From Telopea speciosissima (lineage: Eukaryota > Streptophyta > Magnoliopsida > Proteales > Proteaceae), in NCBI RefSeq assembly GCF_018873765.1, contig NC_057919.1:68008984-68072983 (forward strand): a DNA stretch of 64,000 nucleotides, read 5' to 3'. The stretch's first letter is position 1, and every line of letters begins with the position of its first letter. The position numbers and the translations under genes are program-made. A model generated the notes under the pieces. The model ran no database searches. It was given only the letters and a program-made list of their open reading frames with translations, and was not told the origin of the DNA. Positions 1-20,699 of the stretch are shown here, piece after piece.

Positions 1-487
1 ACTGTTTCTCGTAAGGTTATCAAGCGATAAAAACACTCGTCATTCCGAGATTTAAACCCAAGACTTCTTCTCCAACGACTTCTCTGGTTTCTCTTTGCGC
101 TCACACCATAGCGGCAACATCGATCTCTGTCTCCAACGGCTTTTTTGCGAGTGGGAGAGAGAGATGGAAGAGATCATCGTGAAAGAAGAGAGATGAAAAG
201 TGAAAATGGGGGGGAAAAAAAAAAAAACTAAACAGTGAAAATGAAAAGTCAAATTTGAAAAGTTAAAATTTGAGGTTAAATTTGTCATTCACTTTTTGGA
301 ATGACTTAAGATAACACCGTCAATCCGTCACTGTAGAGGGAGACTGATGAGTATTTTCCAATAGGAGAGGGCGACTTGAGATTCGATCAGGTGTCTGGGG
401 GTTTTAATTTACCCAAAAAAAAAAACTGAACTCAATCTAATGACCTAATCTAACTCATGAATGATCGAATTCATAGAACTTGGATCT

Positions 488-862
488 TTATCGTCTCCAT
501 TTATCTGTCCCTCCATTTCTTTCATTACATCTCATAGGAGGGTGGAAATGACCACCCTATTACCCCTTGTCCGAACACACTGCGAATCGTTATCACCTCC
601 AATTTCTGCCGGCTCCAATTCCCTCCAATCCCTCACATAGGAGCAGAATTGACCACCTTATCCATTGCCCGAACACACTACCCAAGGTGGGGTAGGGTGG
701 TCATTTCTGCTCTTATGTGAGGGATTGGAGGGAATTGGAGTGGGCAGCGAATTGGAGGTGATAAAAATTCAACACACTGCCCGGGTGGGATCCACTCCTC
801 CTATTAGATGTAATGGAGGAAATGGAGGGACAGATAAATGGAGACGATAATTTTTCCACCGA
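488..862. mobile_element. Foldback MITE, TTATCGTCTCC-ended family
   Basis: The left arm (about 488-665) and right arm (about 690-860) are reverse complements over most of their length. Both outer ends contain TTATCGTCTCCATTTATC, and the arms include a CCGAACACACTGC-type segment. No ORF of interest is present. A shorter relative lies at 44353-44539 with the same outer motif and the same internal phrase. A clear target duplication is not visible at this copy. Non-autonomous DNA transposon is an inference from the inverted-repeat architecture. Confidence 0.7.
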
Positions 863-1060
863 ACCCTTGTCCGTCTCTCGCGGATACCAAACTTAGACCC
901 CTTCTTCTCCATCTTTGTTCCTGGTAATTTCAGGCCAGCGGCTGAAAAAATCCCCAGACCCTCGGCCCCCTGCTTCTCCATCTTCGTTGTCCGCCTCCGT
1001 TCCTCGGCGATTGCAGCGACCTGCAAAGTGCGACCTCACAATATCGTAATACCCCTTGTG
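863..1060 (+). repeat. Leader-like repeat segment, copy A
   Basis: C/T-rich DNA with phrases such as CTTCTCCATCTTCGTTGTCC and GGCGATTGCAGCGA that recur in altered form near 4430-4560 and 5500-5600. It looks like the 5' leader of a plant gene, but no long ORF follows. It is probably one member of a dispersed repeat module rather than an active gene end. Confidence 0.4.
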
Positions 1061-1489
1061 GCAGTCGGCGATTGCAGTGGCAAATTCAACATCTTCATAT
1101 CTATCTACTTTTTAAGTTTTCTCTCTGTGTGTGTGACTGTGTATGTGTCTCTCTCTCTCTTCTCTATAAATTATCTGAGTTTTGTATCCGTACAGAGATG
1201 ATTTATTTGCTTCCTGAAACTTAAAATTGAGATGAGGTGCTACCATAAAACTCCATTAGACTAGTGAATACTCGGAGCACCTCAATGCTTATGATTTCCT
1301 TTGTTTCTCTAAGAAGTTAACTTGTAAGAAACAAAATACATGGAGGTCGCTGCTGTCCTACTGCCATGGAGAGATGAGAAGTCACCGGCTCCTTGAAGAG
1401 ATAACATCATCCAAAATGGTGTTTAGGAGTAGCTAGACGTGGACTGCCTCCTTCTATGAGAAAAAGGGTCGATAGGTGTACATGCCTGT

Positions 1490-1650
1490 TGCATAGGGAA
1501 TATATGTTCGTATTTTTGCTCCTGAATTTTTATAGAGCGACCGTATTAAACACATACCGTGTCATTGCCGAACACATTATCGTATGGTCTGTTTAATTGC
1601 CGTATGCATTGGTACCTATATTGTTGTCATTCCCGAACTTACAACTATGA
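1490..1650 (+). repeat. Dispersed repeat with 'TATGCCCGTATTTTTG'-type start, copy 1
   Basis: A segment of about 160 bp runs from a 'gttcgtatttttgctcc' start through 'gccgtattaaacacat'-like and 'gtttaattgccgtatg' phrases to 'cccgaacttac'. The same order of phrases recurs at 6405-6600 and 6604-6755. It has no coding potential and its class is unknown. Confidence 0.6.
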
Positions 1651-1663
1651 TTGTAAGTGAGAG

Positions 1664-1842
1664 TGGATTCTGATCCTCTACGGTTGGGCAGCTGAGTGCC
1701 ATTGTGTGGCCTCACACAGGTAGGGGAGAAATGATCGACTGCCCCACTCACCACCCAAACATCCTACCCAGTGAGATCCACACCCTGCCTGTGTGAGGCC
1801 GCACAATGGCTGCTTTGCTGCCGGCCATAGAGGATCCAAATT
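1664..1842. mobile_element. Foldback MITE
   Basis: The arms at about 1664-1735 and 1775-1842 are inverted copies; both contain GCCATTGTGTGGCC / GGCCGCACAATGGC-type sequence and end in GATCCTCTA / TAGAGGATC. The structure is that of a short non-autonomous DNA element. No reliable target duplication could be identified. Confidence 0.65.
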
Positions 1843-2651
1843 GTGTAATAACCTTGATGGGAGGTGATTACGAGAGGTAGGCCTTAAGTTGTATTTGGTC
1901 TCTGCTTTCATGGAAGTGCAGAGTGACGTACCCTTCTCATCCCTGCTATTTGAGAGCTCCAAAAACCAAGAAGCACCATTCCTTTAACATCATGCCGTCA
2001 AAGAAGTAGAGATAAGAGGATACCTTGGACAGAACCTTTGGACATCATTGGCCTCCGATGATAATTTTGCTTTCTCAGAGCTTTCTTTAATTTTTCTTTC
2101 CTCTTCTTTCTGTTGTATCTTGTGGCTGCTGTTGGAGAGTTTTAATGTTGAACTTGAAATCATTAATGAAAGCAAAGGGAAGGAAACACTTGATGATGAA
2201 ACCCAAAAAGAGAAGTGGTGGGTGGGAATATGGATAGAACCCTTCGTTCCCTTTACAGCTACGAAACAACACACTAACACAGGTAAGGGGACCGACCATA
2301 TCCACCATCCAATGATCCAAACATGAACGACCACCTTAATTTCTTCTTATTCCTTTACTATTTCCTTATCTTTCGCCATTGAACCGTGTCTCTGTTGTAA
2401 TTGTTAGAGATGTCATGTTTTTCTACAAATGAATCGCAGGGGGTGAATGTTCACATATGTGAACGCCTCACAACCATTCAAATGGAATATTATAAGTTTG
2501 ATCTGCCTGTGATTACTTCTTGGGACATTTGGGCAAGGCCCAACCCCAAAATAACCCAAGGATGGGATGGGCGCTTCTGTCAGTGCCCAGCCCAAATCCC
2601 AAAACACCCAAGCAAAAAATGAGATCAAATGAAGTCATCAATTGATTTTTT
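1843..2651. other. Gene-free spacer
   Basis: Only short open frames are found, with no recognisable domain or codon pattern. Nothing is supported here beyond ordinary spacer DNA. Confidence 0.5.
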
Positions 2652-3713
2652 GGGAAAATTTAACGTGCCTGCACTACTTTCCAAACTAAGTAACAAAAAC
2701 ACCCAGTCTGTTAACTGTACACGTTAATTGTTAATGATAGGAATTTTTAAACCCTATTAGGACCAATATACCCTTGATGGGTAAAATGACACTAATGCTT
2801 TTATCTTCTTCTTTTACAAATGTAGATACCTAATACCACCACCGCCTCCACCCACCATTACCACCATCACCGCTCTCCCTGCAGAATCACTGCCCGTTGA
2901 AGATAAAACACTCTGCAATTACAGTGACCCATAAGGTGCCGATACTGTGGCCTGCATTTTGATCTCCTAGTGAAGCAAGAATAAACAGAATCGACCCAAA
3001 AGCATATCTGAAAAAATTGGTAATATCTTTTTATGAACTGAAGAATCGACCCAAAAGCATATCTAAAAAAACTGGTAATATCATTTTATGAACTGATGAA
3101 TTGCATGGAGTTCAATAGCATTTTAACAAAACATAGTTAAGGTGAATGAAGGACTAATATTTGCAAGGCTTACTTCTTGGAATCAATCAAATATACAATC
3201 AAATATTAATTACAAGACTCCAAAAAATCTCTTAATATGTAAAAAAGAAAGGCGGAGGAGGTTGGGTGGTGGGGGTTCTTGCAGGCGGCACAAGATTCGC
3301 AGGCATGAGAGCTGAGGTCAGGTGCACAACCTACCATTCATGGGGAGAAGATTCTGCAGGTGGCGAGTTGGGACCATGGGTGTAGGGGCCTCGTGGTGGA
3401 GGTTCAGGTGCAGGGGCCTCAAGGAAGATCCAGTTGAATTTTTTTTCTTGAATCTGAATCCATTGAAGTGGCATGGATTTGTAGGTTTGGGGAAAATGAT
3501 TTGGGAAAGATGAATTTCAAACAGTAAATGATTTGGGAAAGATGAGGGCATTTTGGTCAATTAAAATACAATTTTAACGTTTATAATTAACGGATTGAGT
3601 GTTTTTGTTACTTATAGTTTGGCAAACAGGGGAGGTATGTGAAATTTTCCAAATCTTACGGGTAAAAGTATACATAAGTCATGTCTCATGGGAAGTATGT
3701 TAAATTTTCCCAA
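2652..3713. mobile_element. Foldback element with arms of about 140-170 bp and 0.75-kb centre
   Basis: The left arm begins GGGAAAATTTAAC at 2652 and runs through 'aagtaacaaaaacacccagt' to about 2790. The right arm (about 3540-3713) is its inverted relative and ends GTTAAATTTTCCC. The centre has no transposase. It carries a tandem duplication of a unit of about 55 bp (2989-3043 and 3044-3098). Both ends are flanked by T-rich sequence, so the target duplication is unclear. Long arms with a non-coding centre suggest a non-autonomous Mutator-like or related DNA element. Confidence 0.6.
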
Positions 3714-3960
3714 TTTTTTTTTTTTTTATTGTCAACCATCTGGGTTTAAAACAAACAGAACAAGGAATCCCTGCACATGTAACTCACATCTCTATGAGAT
3801 AACAAAGAGGACAGATGATGCTCGTTATTTCCTCCGGCAAAATCATCTCACTACCGAAGAAGATGACGGTGACCAAAGCTTTAGAAAGCTGAATGTCTTC
3901 AATCGAAAACATCCATATCTCTAAATCAAGTGGACCACTAGGTAGAAGAAAAGGATTTGG

Positions 3961-4143
3961 GCCTGGATGCAGATTCTCTATGGCGCGCTGCCCGTAGCGG
4001 CCTGAGCGGTGCAGATTGAGCCGCATGCGCAAAGATCGCCTTACCCCTGCCCAAATGCCTTGCCCGAGCAGGCGTAAGGCGGTCATTGCGCATGCGGCCC
4101 TACGCCGTACAGGGTGCTACGGGCAGAGGGTGGCAACAGAGTG
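3961..4143. mobile_element. GC-rich foldback element
   Basis: The arms share GCCCGTAGC and GCCGCATGCGCAA followed by a CGCCTTACCCCTGC / CGCCTTACGCCTGC stretch in inverted orientation, giving a GC-rich palindrome in AT-rich surroundings. No ORF follows codon logic. It is probably a MITE. Confidence 0.6.
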
Positions 4144-4169
4144 ACAGTGAATGAAATAAACGGTTTTTA

Positions 4170-4760
4170 AGTATAATTTCATAAATACGGTAAAAATCGT
4201 GATTTTAAAATGTAAAGTATTTTACACGTATGATTCACGTATTTTATGTATTATTCGATTTAAGTGGTTTTTTTGTAAAACCCAAAATCACTCTCGCGGT
4301 CTCTCCGTTCCCGATTACCAGATCATGCAGGAACTTGGAAGTTTGGCACCCTAGTCTCTTCCTCTTCTCCGTCTTGGTTTCCGGACGAGTTCAGCGGCGG
4401 CCGGTGACTGAGGCTATTGACTCTATACGACAATACCCCTTTTTCTTTCCTCTTCTCTGTTTATCTTCCCGAATCCTGATCGATTGCAGAAAACTCCATC
4501 GAAGGCGATTGCAGCGATGGAGGCCGACTTACCGCTCCTCTTCTCCAGCAAATCTCGGTCCCAGTTGATAGTTGATACTTGATAGCTGCGGCGAGTCTCA
4601 GTTCCAGTTTCTTCTCGATAAGTCCCTTCCTCTTTCCAGATCAAGGGTATCCTTGAAATTATAAATCTCAGTCTCAAGATCACAATTGAAGTTGTATGAA
4701 TTATTTTTAGGTTTTTTTTGTAGTAATGTTTAATCTGAAAGACCAACATAGTTGGTTCTA
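4170..4760 (+). repeat. Leader-like repeat segment, copy B
   Basis: AT-rich DNA with 'cgtattttatgtatt' motifs is followed by a C/T-rich leader-like block (about 4290-4620) containing GGCGATTGCAGCGATGGAGG. The same order, AT-rich 'cgtat' block then leader-like block, recurs at 5150-5660. A real 5' untranslated exon of the helicase downstream cannot be excluded, but the duplication makes a repeat more likely. Confidence 0.4.
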
Positions 4761-5149
4761 TATCTAAACTTTGATGGGATTCAGGACTTGGAGTAGTTTG
4801 TCATGTTGGGAATTTATGTTTCAGAAACTCGATATAGGGAAGGGGTTGTCTTGTATATTTTCTGCAGTGGAATAAAGTTAGAATTTGCAGCTTAATTGCT
4901 ATTATTTTTGCGGACTTACCATTAAGGTGAAGTCTTCAACCATATGTAGACTCCTATGTATCTCCTCTTATATTTTTTCTTCGTTTACTTTTCTCTTTTT
5001 ATTTTAACCGCTACAAGCAAGCTTAATCAATCAGCAGTTCAGCACTAGTAACCTTCAAAACCATCCACTTCATCATCGTTTGCACAAGGCTTATAGCTTT
5101 AATATTGTGTTAATGTGTTTATTTCATTTGTGAGGTTTCTTGGTACTAC

Positions 5150-5660
5150 TTATGCGGTTAGTAAGTTCGCATATCATACGCGTATTAAACGTATATCCAA
5201 ATTTTTAATTCAAAAAAACGTATTATGCCATATATATCCATATATTTGTTAAAAAACTTGTTTTTGGAGTGTCGCCTTTTTATACCCGTATAAATACGTA
5301 TTAATCGCGTATAATATGTTTAAAAAAAAAAACACTAAAGTTAAAGTGAGAAAACACGCAAAACCCGTTCAGTCGGCAAAAAGGGAAGAAAGGTTTGGTC
5401 TTCTCTTCACTCTTCGAACCCTAGCCGTCTGCTGCGGTGCCGCTCGATCACCTGTTTCGTCTCTGTCTCCGTTCAACGGCGGCTGGCGAGACTTCATATA
5501 AGGTTCAATACCCCCTAGCCCCTGCTCCCTTCCTATTCTCCATCTCCGTTCAAGGTTAATTGCAGCGGTGGAGTGGTAGACAAGCTCGGTTCCTCTTCCA
5601 TTCTTTGCCCCTTTCTCCTCCTCTCGCTCCTGTAAGTTATACTATCTGCTGTGAATGTAA
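5150..5660 (+). repeat. Leader-like repeat segment, copy C (candidate 5' UTR exon)
   Basis: It is organised like the 4170-4760 copy: AT-rich 'cgtattaa' DNA, then a C/T-rich block with TTGCAGCGGTGGAG. The block ends in CTCCTGTAAGTTAT, which has a good plant donor site at about 5632. It could be a first non-coding exon of the helicase gene at 9.7 kb, but a matching transcript would be needed. Confidence 0.35.
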
Positions 5661-6404
5661 ATAGCATTATTGAATTTTAAGCCCTTTGTGATTTTTTTTT
5701 TGGTCTCATGTGACCATGTCTTTCTGCCGCTTCTTATTTCTTTACTCCTCAACCCCCCTCTTTTTTCTCTTGGTTCTATTGTTGTGTTAGTCAATATAAC
5801 ATCTTTTGTATTTTTCAATTCGAAACCCAGATGTGAATTAATGAAAGAACCCAAGTTCTGATCATCATTTTAAACCCTACAAGTTCTTCAATCTTAAAAT
5901 AGCTTTCCGTTTTGGAGGTATTTGAAGCTTAAGTAATGGGAATAGGTGGTGGTGGCCTGAGTGTTTTGACTAATTTTTAATCAATTATACTCAAATCAGG
6001 CACCATTGCTTTAGAGATTTGGAAATGGCAATTGCAGATTTGAAGATTTATACAGAACAAATAACCCTGCTAAGCTATGCTACAGGACAAAGATTCTAAA
6101 AGAACCACCCACTTTAACCCAGAATAAAGGTGTACTTGCATTGGTTCGATTTGTTTGTTTTTTTTTTTTAAAGTACATTGAATGTTAGTCTAAAGATTTA
6201 AGCTTAGCTCTCTGATTAAGGCTGTAATTAGTGGAAGTAACTCAAGTTGAGAATAGAGAATGATAGAAAATTCTGGTTCCCCAATGCTTCAATTATCTTG
6301 GAGATACGACAATCGTTTCTGATTTTGGTTAAAGATTCTAAAAGAACCACACACTAAAATCATTGTGTATATGCTATTATTTTGTTTATTAGGTGGTGAA
6401 TGTC

Positions 6405-6765
6405 TGTTACATAGTGAAAATATGCCCGTATTTTTGCTTATAGAGTGGCCGTATTAAACACATATTAAACGCTTATCGTTTTATTGCCGTATGCGTTTTA
6501 TTACGCCGGATTTTTTAAAAGTGTTATTGCCGTCTAGTCCGTTTAATTGCCGTATGTATCCGTTCCCGTTCAATTGCCGTTCTCGAACTTACTAACTAAG
6601 CTTATGCTTGTTACATAGTGAATATATGCCCATATTTTTTTGGCTTACAGAGCAGGCATATTAAACGCATATTGTATTATTGCCGTACATGGATTTTTGA
6701 AAAGTATTATTGTCATCTATTCTGTTTTATTGTCGTTCCCGAACTTACTAAGGTATTCCATACCC
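6405..6765 (+). repeat. Two tandem copies of the 'ATATGCCCGTATTTTT' repeat
   Basis: Copy 2 (about 6405-6600) and copy 3 (about 6604-6755) both start 'acatagtga..atatgccc', pass through 'gccgtattaaac' or 'gcatattaaac' and end 'cgaacttacta'. They match the segment at 1490-1650. All three are in the same orientation. Confidence 0.65.
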
Positions 6766-7680
6766 CCTTTCCCTTTGTTAGATTAGAAGTTAGAAACCCC
6801 CCACCCCACCCAACCAAAAAAAAAAAAAAAGAAGAAGATAATTGTGTAGTTCATGGTATTTGTATTACCCATATCAAACACATTATATGCAGATTTTTAC
6901 GTTAGAAAAAAAAAAAAGAAACCCAAAATAACAATACCCTTTGTAGCTTCACCAATTCCCTACCCCTTTCTTGAAACCATCCAAAACCAAAACCCTTCTC
7001 ACGGTCTCATTGCAAACCCTCCTTCAACCAGAATTTCTCCAACTCCACTGTAATCCTTCTTCCCTTCGAGCAGCAAGCCTCTGTAACCCTTCTTCCCTTC
7101 AAGCGACTAGGCTTGCAACCCTTCTTTCCTTCAAGTGACCAAGCCTCTTCAATTGACTTCCCTTCAAGCGACCAAGCCTTTGCAATCGATGGGTCTCTAA
7201 CCAATTTTCCCTTTAGCAATCGAACGGTCTCCACCCTCCGGTGAGCATTATTACTCTCTCTTTCTCTCTATTGATTTCACAATTAGGTTATCCAAACAAT
7301 TAGTCTCGAGTCTCGACTACTAATTGATTGGGGTATCACAGTGTATCATGAATGTGGTATTGAGGTGGATAAAAGCAACCACTAATAGTCTCATGACAAA
7401 AATGTTTACTTTCATTGGTCTGATTGGTGATGTTCTAGTTCGGGCTGATTAAGGATGTCTTACAAATTACAACATACAAGCCCCAAAGAACACCATATCT
7501 TATCTGGAAAAAAGGGGATTGGAACAATGGGATTGGGAGGGGCGAGTTCAGTCTCATCACATCTCTAGTTATCAGTAGTTAATTTTGAAATCTAGCTGAT
7601 TTTTGCAAGTTTTGAGTTTGAATGTGTTCAATGCTTCTCTGGATTTCTAGTTGGAAGTTTTATTTGGTTATTTTAGCTAT

Positions 7681-7858
7681 GGGAAAAGGCTGGGTATGCT
7701 AGTGGTATACCGTAACCTAGCACCCTATGTGTCTATTTCTCTCTTCCTCCCTTTAAGGGGTAAGGGAGTCATTTCAAAGGGGGGGGGGTGAGAGAGAGAA
7801 AGATAGACACATAGGGTGCTAGCTTATGGTATATCGCTAGAATACCCATACCTCTCCT
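7681..7858. mobile_element. Mutator-like MITE (GGGAAAAGG family)
   Basis: The left end GGGAAAAGGCTGGGTATGCT and the inverted right end share long arms, including GCTAGCACCCTATGTGTCTAT. The flanks are TTTAGCTAT at 7672-7680 and ATTAGCTAT at 7859-7867, a 9-bp target duplication with one mismatch. The 9-bp duplication points to a Mutator-type transposase supplied elsewhere. A truncated relative is at about 42040-42105. Confidence 0.75.
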
Positions 7859-7867
7859 ATTAGCTAT

Positions 7868-9575
7868 ATAAGTGCAACTTTAGCTATTCATTTGTTTAAC
7901 TGTCAAAAGTATTGGTATTGTTGACTGCTGATCTTTATTTTTTGCTGCATTTTTCCTTCTTACCATTGTGTTTTTGGGTAAATGGATGAAGATTTTGGCA
8001 TTTGGTAGCACACATTTCTATCATTTGGTTCTCATAATGAGAAATACCATAGGTTAATATTGCTTTTTTTGTACAGATGGGAATTGGTAAATACTCTTTG
8101 GTGGGTTTCCCATGTTATTTATTTCTCATGATACACCATAATAGTTTTTTGTTGTTTGAACACTATTTCTGAACATCTACTAGGATATGTTTGTTGATTC
8201 CAGATATTGGAATGTGATACTAGGATTCAAATAGACAAATATGGCCCTAGTTTACAATAAGACCACTCACACTAATGGCAGTACAGCCCTTTACCAATCT
8301 CCAGCGACAGGCAATGACAGAAACACCTAATCAGTAGGTGTGCAGCAAGGTATTGTAACTATTACAACTCCCAACAATGCCTAACAATAGTCTAGGATGT
8401 TCCAATCACAAGAGAACCAAACAGCAGCAGTTAAGGCTAGTGCAGGGTAGGGAAAAACAGGTCAAATGACCAGAAAATCAACCACCAACAAAATAGAAAT
8501 TAGGATGCTTAGATGGGCCTGATGTTCCAATCGAAGGTATGTCTAATGGGGTTGAATAACAATTAAAATTCTCAGCCAAAGGTGATGGGTAGATGTTGGG
8601 ATATTGATAGGTCTTAGAATTAGAAACTAAGGTCCAGAATTAGTAACTAACTGATAAAGACAAACGTATCCAATGGATCAGATTCAATTTACCATCGAAG
8701 GTAGGACCCTAGTTGGGTATTCTACTCTCAAAATTTAGGCCGGATTGGTTGACTGGATCCAGAGTGACAAGCCTTCGAAGTTCTCTGTAGAAATCTCCAG
8801 TAACAGTGAGCTGCAAGAGGGGGGATTTGATATTCAGGTCTTCTTCTTGTTTGGAACTGGAAGGGTGGATCTTCAACAACTCCAGCACAGTCTGTAGCAC
8901 CTTCGATTGCCTCTCTTAAACTTTTTGTTGCAGGTCCTACGGAGAAATAGAAAGTAGAGTCGATGGGGAAGAAAATAGAATTAGAAGATGGGATAAAAGA
9001 TTGAGTCCCTCACTCGCACCTAGGCCTCTCACGTCAAAGGTCTCTTACCTTACATAGGATGCTCTCCTCGACTGTTTGTCACGAGCATTGGAAAAAACTA
9101 GAATTCAATCTTCATTAAATCGTGGGTTGAGCATTAAGGCTCTGACAAATATATAGAGCTTATCAGCAATAACAGAAAATTGAAAGAAAGCTGTGAAAAG
9201 AATCCCACTTATGGTATGGAATATCTTGTACAATAAGTCATGAAAAAAAAAAAGAAACTAATAACTGAAATCCAAAATTAGAAATTACATACCTCACAAT
9301 TTGGTTCTGGAAATTATACTTGTGTAGTCTGAATTTAATCCTGAACATTGTCTCAGACTCTTCGATTCTTCTGGATTTGGCCTCGTTATTTAATTCTGAA
9401 ACAGGAATGTTAGCCTCGCCTGCTTCATCAATCAGTAATTTTTTTTAGTAGTTTCTATATATCTTTCTGAATGTTAGGTTTTCTTATTTTCAATGGTGAT
9501 GTTCTGCTTTGTGAGTTTGTTCTATAAACTAGCTAAGAAATCTTGAGTTTCATTCAGGTTTCTGGCTTTCTGCAG
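7868..9575. other. Upstream region or leader intron of the helicase gene
   Basis: No gene is recognised. The segment 8220-8400 shares phrases with 10850-10990 ('cagtaggtg' and 'aaggtatt' motifs), so both probably derive from one repeat family. A good acceptor (TTTCTGCAG) at 9567-9575 suggests that at least the 3' part is an intron in the 5' untranslated region of the RH35 gene. Confidence 0.4.
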
Positions 9576-19321
<9,746 letters not shown>

Positions 19322-20537
19322 CATATTATCCTTTCCTCTTTATGTTCTGTATGTGCACACTTCCTCAAATCATGTCTGTATTTTGGCTAGAAATTGTCAC
19401 TGTATATATCTCTAAAGAATGAGTTAGAATTGCATTCTTTTAGAGAGTAGCATTTGAAATTCAGAAATTCCTCACGCTCAGTGTATTTACTAATTTTCTG
19501 ATAGGATAAGTGGTTTTCTATGACACTTTTGTGGAGCATTACCAAAGCTTTCTTATTCTCTTGCATGTCTCCTATGAAGTGTATTTCCTTAACATGGAAG
19601 AGAAGAAATATTTAAACCATAACAAGTTCTATTTTATAAGAAATTATAAAATCGTAATTGATCTATTGGATAAGAGCTCTTTCTGATAATAGAGTGGAGG
19701 TTCTATTTTGATTCCATAGTTCAAGAACAGCTTGCATCATTAAATAAATTCTGCTGGGAAATCCTCTTTTGCATTCCATGGAAGAACAGTCCATTTACTT
19801 TGAAACTGACAAATACATTACTAAGAAAATTGTGTTCCTTTTTGTTTTGGTCTTAAAACTCACTAGGTTCAGAAGATTAATTTACTCTTCAAAATTTGTG
19901 GTTCTGGTCATACAGTAGCCTTCTCAAATACTCTCTATTCAATTAGGAATAGTTCTTGTGACAGGTAACCTCCTTTTGTATAATAGGCCAAAGCAAAAGA
20001 TCTCTAATCAACCATGTGGTTTTTTTCATTTGAATCTGCTCAGATATTTTCTCCCATCTAGGCTGAGATTACAAAACATGGGCAGGTAAGCTTTGAAGAG
20101 TTCTTTCTTCAGAGTACTCTTCCTACCCTTTTAGAGGTTTGAGCTTTTCCAGCTTGACTGATTCTCTATTCAAACCTTCTGATCACACTGTACCACAGCG
20201 AATTGTCTTTAGAGCCCAAAGCATTGGAAAAGGAAGGATCCCACTTTGCATCTAGCGCCTGAGCCAATGCTGGTTTTGTTCTACTCTTTATAGTTGCATC
20301 CCTGATCCCCATTGTTCCAGAAAGCGGAATAGGCAATTTAATTGGTCTCTTTCGATTCTGATTCTTATGTTTCAGGACTCAGCATGAACCCTGGAAAAGT
20401 TCAATTTTTTTGAAGCGAGAATCAGGAGTCAGATCCAATCGATTCCAATCCGATTTGACTGAAATCGGCAATTCAATTCTGATTCTAAGAACTATGTTGA
20501 TCAGTTGATCTCTCCTTTCTCTTTCAAGGAAAAAAAT
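19322..20537. other. RH35 3' flank, no gene seen
   Basis: The AT-rich sequence after the RH35 stop presumably begins with its 3' untranslated region. No further gene or ordered repeat was recognised. Confidence 0.5.
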
Positions 20538-20690
20538 TTGTGTGTGGGAGTCTATCATCTACGTCCGGACACAGTGAGGTGGTGAAATGATCACCCCGTC
20601 CCTCATGAAAGGTGAAAATCTCATACCCATGATACTTCTGTGTGCGTTTCCATTGGCCCCGTGTGTAGGCAGGGACCACGCTCCCACATT
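20538..20690. mobile_element. Short foldback MITE
   Basis: The ends TGTGGGAG (left) and CTCCCACA (right) are inverted, and the interior has inverted GGACACAG- and TGTGTGCG-like words. It is non-coding. The family relates loosely to other 'multi-G/C' foldbacks around 45.6-47.2 kb and 50.1 kb. Confidence 0.5.
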
Positions 20691-20699
20691 TAAAAGCAG

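Noticed and set aside
2048-2334. Overlapping short ORFs near 2.0-2.3 kb
   Set aside because: No homology is recognised, there are no splice signals or leader context, and the frames are open on both strands by chance.
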